Below are positions 5,753 to 6,079 of a DNA stretch of 6,079 bases, one piece after another. A program made the translations under genes and the position numbers. Origin of the DNA: an uncultured Flavobacteriales bacterium (GTDB lineage: Bacteria; Bacteroidota; Bacteroidia; Flavobacteriales; Crocinitomicaceae); contig CAMLET010000218.1 in assembly GCA_946479125.1 (NCBI GenBank), positions 1 to 6,079 of the forward strand. The letters run 5' to 3'. Under the pieces are notes generated by a model. It did not search any database. It had not been told where the DNA came from and was given only the letters and a program-made list of their open reading frames with translations. Within the stretch, counting starts at the first letter, position 1; each line of letters opens with the position of its first letter.

Positions 5753-6079
5753 TTCGTTTTATCTTCTTTTACGGTGTAAGAAATGTCAATTACTTCTCTA
5801 ATCTCGTTCTCGGTAATTCCTTGTTCAAGCGTAAAAATGTACTTTCCCTTTTGTGGAAATTTACGGTGACTGAATTGAACGCTGGTGGTAACTATTGTTC
5901 CCGACTTTTCTCCGATCCATGATCCGTCAGGATTACCAATTTTCACTTCAACCGGTTCACGACCAATTTGACCATTTGGCGTTTTCGCATGCAGGAAAAA
6001 CCACATGTTGTTGTACGAATAATCAGTGGTAGTTCTCACAGTTACATCAACCGTATAAAACTTAGTTGTATCGGGAATA
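5749..6079 (-). CDS. gldH: Gliding motility lipoprotein GldH, C-terminal part (5' end outside window)
   Basis: The frame stays open to the right edge, upstream of the GTG at 6039, so that GTG is an internal valine and the gene is truncated by the window. The 109 visible residues start [20 protein letters not shown] and follow the GldH pattern: [18 protein letters not shown] (matching Y-x-x-x-N-L/M...PNG), [18 protein letters not shown] (the family's A-x-x-dG-x-WlG-x-G block), and [15 protein letters not shown] near the end. GldH is an outer-membrane-associated lipoprotein needed for gliding in Flavobacterium johnsoniae; homologues also occur in non-gliding Bacteroidota. The lipobox expected some 40-50 residues further upstream is not in the window. 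The stop TGA overlaps the dut start (ATGA). The match is from remembered family patterns and the C-terminus is divergent, so confidence is moderate. Confidence 0.75.
   Translation of the reverse strand, partial: IPDTTKFYTVDVTVRTTTDYSYNNMWFFLHAKTPNGQIGREPVEVKIGNPDGSWIGEKSGTIVTTSVQFSHRKFPQKGKYIFTLEQGITENEIREVIDISYTVKEDKTK

Noticed and set aside
5749..6039. A complete 96-residue protein starting at the GTG at 6039
   Set aside because: The same frame continues to the window edge and the extra residues fit the GldH pattern, so the GTG is an internal valine.
1..6079. Mobile element, phage, defence or toxin-antitoxin system, tRNA or rRNA
   Set aside because: No transposase, integrase, terminal repeats, RNA-gene structure or defence-type domains were seen; the genes are conserved envelope and housekeeping types in a tight operon.

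Overview
The window looks like a chromosomal segment of a Bacteroidota bacterium, probably of the order Flavobacteriales. It is AT-rich. Start codons are preceded by A-rich stretches or nothing obvious rather than clear Shine-Dalgarno sites. The protein content is typical of the phylum: a GldH-type gliding-motility lipoprotein, a DUF4292 lipoprotein, a TPR lipoprotein candidate and an EnvC/M23-family protein in one run. Naming a family (for example Crocinitomicaceae) would be a guess.

Layout: positions 1-192 hold the 3' end of a plus-strand gene that I do not recognise. Positions 193-421 are a convergent intergenic region with three hairpins. The last (326-380) is a perfect 23-bp stem that probably separates the two converging transcription units. 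From the right edge back to 422, everything reads on the minus strand and is packed like one operon, in transcription order: gldH (5749-6079, its 5' part outside the window), dut (5318-5752), a sugar-phosphate nucleotidyltransferase with a left-handed beta-helix tail (4263-5270), a TPR protein (2560-4263), a DUF4292 lipoprotein (1695-2579) and an EnvC-like LytM/M23 protein (422-1720). Junctions are ATGA (gldH/dut), a 47-nt gap with a strong hairpin (dut/nucleotidyltransferase), TAATG (nucleotidyltransferase/TPR), a 20-nt overlap (TPR/DUF4292) and a 26-nt overlap (DUF4292/EnvC-like). No promoter for this run was found inside the window, so it most likely lies beyond the right edge.

How the genes fit together: dut is nucleotide housekeeping (dUTP removal and dUMP supply). 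The nucleotidyltransferase makes an activated sugar of unknown identity. The TPR, DUF4292 and EnvC-like proteins all carry export signals and have overlapping reading frames, which suggests a co-translated envelope module. The EnvC-like protein has lost three of the histidines expected in an active M23 peptidase, so it is more likely an amidase activator than an enzyme. From memory, this gene order recurs in Bacteroidota, so I read the window as a conserved envelope operon, not a new system. The points most worth a second look are the Arg-Asp/Asn tract in the DUF4292 protein, the two intergenic hairpins (326-380 and 5283-5322), and the shared function of the TPR/DUF4292/EnvC-like trio.
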